Shown: in pieces, positions 62,395 to 64,000 of the stretch
Layout: each line of letters starts with the position of its first letter
How positions within the stretch are numbered: the first letter of the stretch is position 1
Source of the DNA: Candidatus Anammoxibacter sp.
GTDB taxonomy: Bacteria; Planctomycetota; Brocadiia; Brocadiales; Anammoxibacteraceae
Direction of reading: 5' to 3'
Length of the DNA: 64,000 bases
NCBI GenBank assembly: GCA_021777055.1
Contig: JAIQZO010000101.1
Coordinates: 62,001 to 126,000 of the forward strand
The notes under the pieces: model-generated
Seen by the model: the letters and a program-made list of their open reading frames with translations, nothing else
What the model was told of the DNA's origin: nothing
The model's database searches: none
Position numbers and translations under genes: made by a program

Positions 62395-63405
62395 TTACAT
62401 ATAGCTGGTTTTTATCAAAGATGTTAGCGCCTGCAATGCTTTTCCCGATAAAATAGAATTTTCTGCTAATTCCAGCCCCTTTTTTATGTCACCGGAAGTT
62501 AGTGTTGCTGCTAATGCTAGAGCGGCGTTCAAGATAACAACGTCATGGCATGCTCCCATTTCTCCGTTTAATACATTTCTTATGGTATCAGCACTTTCAT
62601 CGGGGGACTTTACAATTAATTCTGATATATCTTTTCTCTTTATCTCAAAGTCTTCAGGCTGAATATAGTAATTTTTTATCTCGTTATTTACTAATTCGCT
62701 GACTTTTGTCTTTTCGGAAATGGAAACCTCATCCATCCCATCAACGCCATGAACAACAAATGCATGTATGCTTCCTAAATTCTTTAAAACAGAAGCGATA
62801 GTTTCTGTCAGGTCCTGGGAATATACACCTATGACCTGATATTTAACCCTTGCGGGATTCGTAACAGGCCCCAGTATGTTGAAAATAGTTCTTATTCCCA
62901 GCTCTTTTCTGATCACCGCCACACTCTTCATGGATTTATGCAGGTATGGTGCAAACAGGAAGCCGATATTTGCCTTTTCAATGCATTTTTCAACCGTTTC
63001 GATAGAGGCATCAATATTAACTCCTAAAAGTTTTAAGACATCAGCACTTCCGCAGCTGCTTGACGATGCCCTGTTGCCATGTTTGGCGACCTTTACTCCT
63101 GCTCCTGCTAATACAAAGCTTACGGCGGTAGATACATTAAAAGTGTTTTTTCCGTCGCCGCCGGTACCGCAAACGTCAACGGTCCTCTCACTGTTGGATT
63201 TAACATGCAGGGCGTTGTCCTGCATGACTTTTGCAAACGCCGTGATTTCGTCCGTTGTCTCTCTTTTCATGCTTAACGCAGTCAAGAATGCTCCTGCTTG
63301 AGCTGCAGTTGCTCTACCATCAATTAAACAACGTATGGCCTCTTCTGCTTCTTCAAGTGTTAGATCAATATTTGATGCCAATTTAATTATAAGATCTTTA
63401 AACAT
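62395..63405 (-). CDS. trpD: Anthranilate phosphoribosyltransferase
   Basis: This 336-residue enzyme of the tryptophan pathway joins anthranilate to phosphoribosyl pyrophosphate. The PRPP loop CGTGGDGKNTFNVSTAVS is near residues 78-95, and KHGNRASSSSCGSADVLKLLG near 108-128 (read in segments) is the conserved substrate-binding stretch. The metal-binding Asp-Glu pair is in MDEVS. Length is normal. Other trp genes are not nearby, and the gene stands alone between pdaD and the divergent macro-domain gene. Confidence 0.95.
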   Translation of the reverse strand: MFKDLIIKLASNIDLTLEEAEEAIRCLIDGRATAAQAGAFLTALSMKRETTDEITAFAKVMQDNALHVKSNSERTVDVCGTGGDGKNTFNVSTAVSFVLAGAGVKVAKHGNRASSSSCGSADVLKLLGVNIDASIETVEKCIEKANIGFLFAPYLHKSMKSVAVIRKELGIRTIFNILGPVTNPARVKYQVIGVYSQDLTETIASVLKNLGSIHAFVVHGVDGMDEVSISEKTKVSELVNNEIKNYYIQPEDFEIKRKDISELIVKSPDESADTIRNVLNGEMGACHDVVILNAALALAATLTSGDIKKGLELAENSILSGKALQALTSLIKTSYM

Positions 63406-63640
63406 AGTCTAAAAATTATTTCAGAATTCTCTATAAATATCAAGAAATAATATTGTAAAGAAGGTTGAGACTTTTCGTTTGAACAGAATATTACGTTTTT
63501 ATTATAATTAGAGCTTATTTTCAATGGATACTTAAATGTCTCCTTTAGGTGCCCCATGAAGGTAACAAAAAATGCCTTCTTTTGTTATTGCTATTAACGG
63601 GTTGTTATATTTGACCAATCATAAAAACTGGAGTATTGTG

Positions 63641-64000
63641 ATGCAAAAGGAAATAAACGAATCAGTATTGGAACTGATTCGGGGAGATATTACGGAACAA
63701 GATACAGATGCGATAGTGAATGCGGCCAATAGTTCATTGCTTGGGGGAGGAGGTGTGGATGGGGCCATACATCGTGCTGGTGGCCCAATAATACTTGAAG
63801 AGTGTCGGAAATTAGACGGATGTCCTACCGGCGAGGCTAAAACAACTTCTGCTGGAAATATGAAGGCGTCGTATGTTATACATACTGTGGGGCCAGTCTG
63901 GCACGGAGGGACACAGAACGAACTGGCATTATTAAAGAGTTGTTATTTGCGCTCAATGCAAGAAGCGGAAAGGTGTAAGTTATCTTCCATATCATTTCCA
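63641..64000 (+). CDS. Macro-domain protein (3' truncated by window edge)
   Basis: The frame is open from the ATG at 63641 to the last base (120 codons visible). GGAG lies 7 nt upstream of the ATG. Residues 14-50 match the ADP-ribose-binding macro fold: RGDITEQDTDAIVNAANSSL followed by GGGGVDGAIHRAGG. Later, TGEAKTTSAGNMKASYVIHTVGP gives the other conserved strand (read in segments). Stand-alone bacterial macro-domain proteins hydrolyse O-acetyl-ADP-ribose or remove ADP-ribose from proteins. The C-terminal end is missing, so extra domains cannot be excluded. Confidence 0.9.
   Translation, partial: MQKEINESVLELIRGDITEQDTDAIVNAANSSLLGGGGVDGAIHRAGGPIILEECRKLDGCPTGEAKTTSAGNMKASYVIHTVGPVWHGGTQNELALLKSCYLRSMQEAERCKLSSISFP

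Overview
The window is an AT-rich stretch of bacterial chromosome with densely packed housekeeping genes, cell-envelope genes and unusually repeat-rich intergenic DNA. No rRNA, tRNA, phage, transposase or CRISPR array was recognised. The mix of choice-of-anchor-Q beta-helix secreted proteins, a complete moxR/Bat operon, a V-type ATPase operon, pyruvoyl-dependent arginine decarboxylase and many palindromic intergenic repeats suggests a Gram-negative bacterium, most plausibly of the Planctomycetota (an anammox-like, Brocadiales-type member would fit). That placement is an inference from gene content and was not tested by alignment.

Layout. 1-4462: two secreted beta-helix proteins, the first cut by the left edge. 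4639-9340: asnS, then a large membrane protein fused to a spermidine-synthase-like domain and TPRs, whose last TPR is broken by an apparent one-base frameshift. 9363-14678 (minus strand): sulfotransferase, methyltransferase, pilT, ligA. 15079-22423: a surface-polysaccharide group (acyltransferase, ABC exporter, GT2-methyltransferase fusion, NodB deacetylase, GT2). 22424-23541: over 1 kb without a convincing gene. 23542-24859: hydrogenase-maturation-type protease overlapping a voltage-gated K+ channel. 25163-27301: long-form pta. 28147-38003: moxR-DUF58-batD-like-batA-batB-batC-batD-batE behind a consensus sigma-70 promoter. 38008-47501 (minus): V-type ATPase genes in transcription order H-I-K-E-C-F-A-B-D; the K subunit carries the residues that bind Na+ in Enterococcus hirae NtpK. 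47707-49717: UspA-UspA-TPR protein and a response regulator. 50343-57995: ppdK, a molybdopterin oxidoreductase, an orphan small protein and rnr. 58277-58560: a decayed gene. 58881-63405 (minus): gltA, argJ, pdaD, trpD. 63641-64000: a macro-domain protein cut by the right edge.

How the genes relate. ppdK, gltA and pta are central-carbon genes around pyruvate, citrate and acetyl-CoA. argJ and pdaD are neighbours that make and consume arginine, with pdaD leading to agmatine and polyamines. The Bat operon encodes membrane-anchored von Willebrand factor A (vWA) proteins served by a MoxR AAA+ ATPase. The V-ATPase operon next to it, facing it tail to tail, would couple ATP to H+ or, by its K-subunit signature, Na+ movement.

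The least explained signal is in the gaps between genes. At least eight sites hold long, mutually different inverted repeats with short, word-like repeated units. Three of them are stacked in a 624-bp gap that splits the V-ATPase operon between F and A, and others sit inside the bat and V-ATPase operons. They look like several families of dispersed palindromic elements rather than simple terminators.
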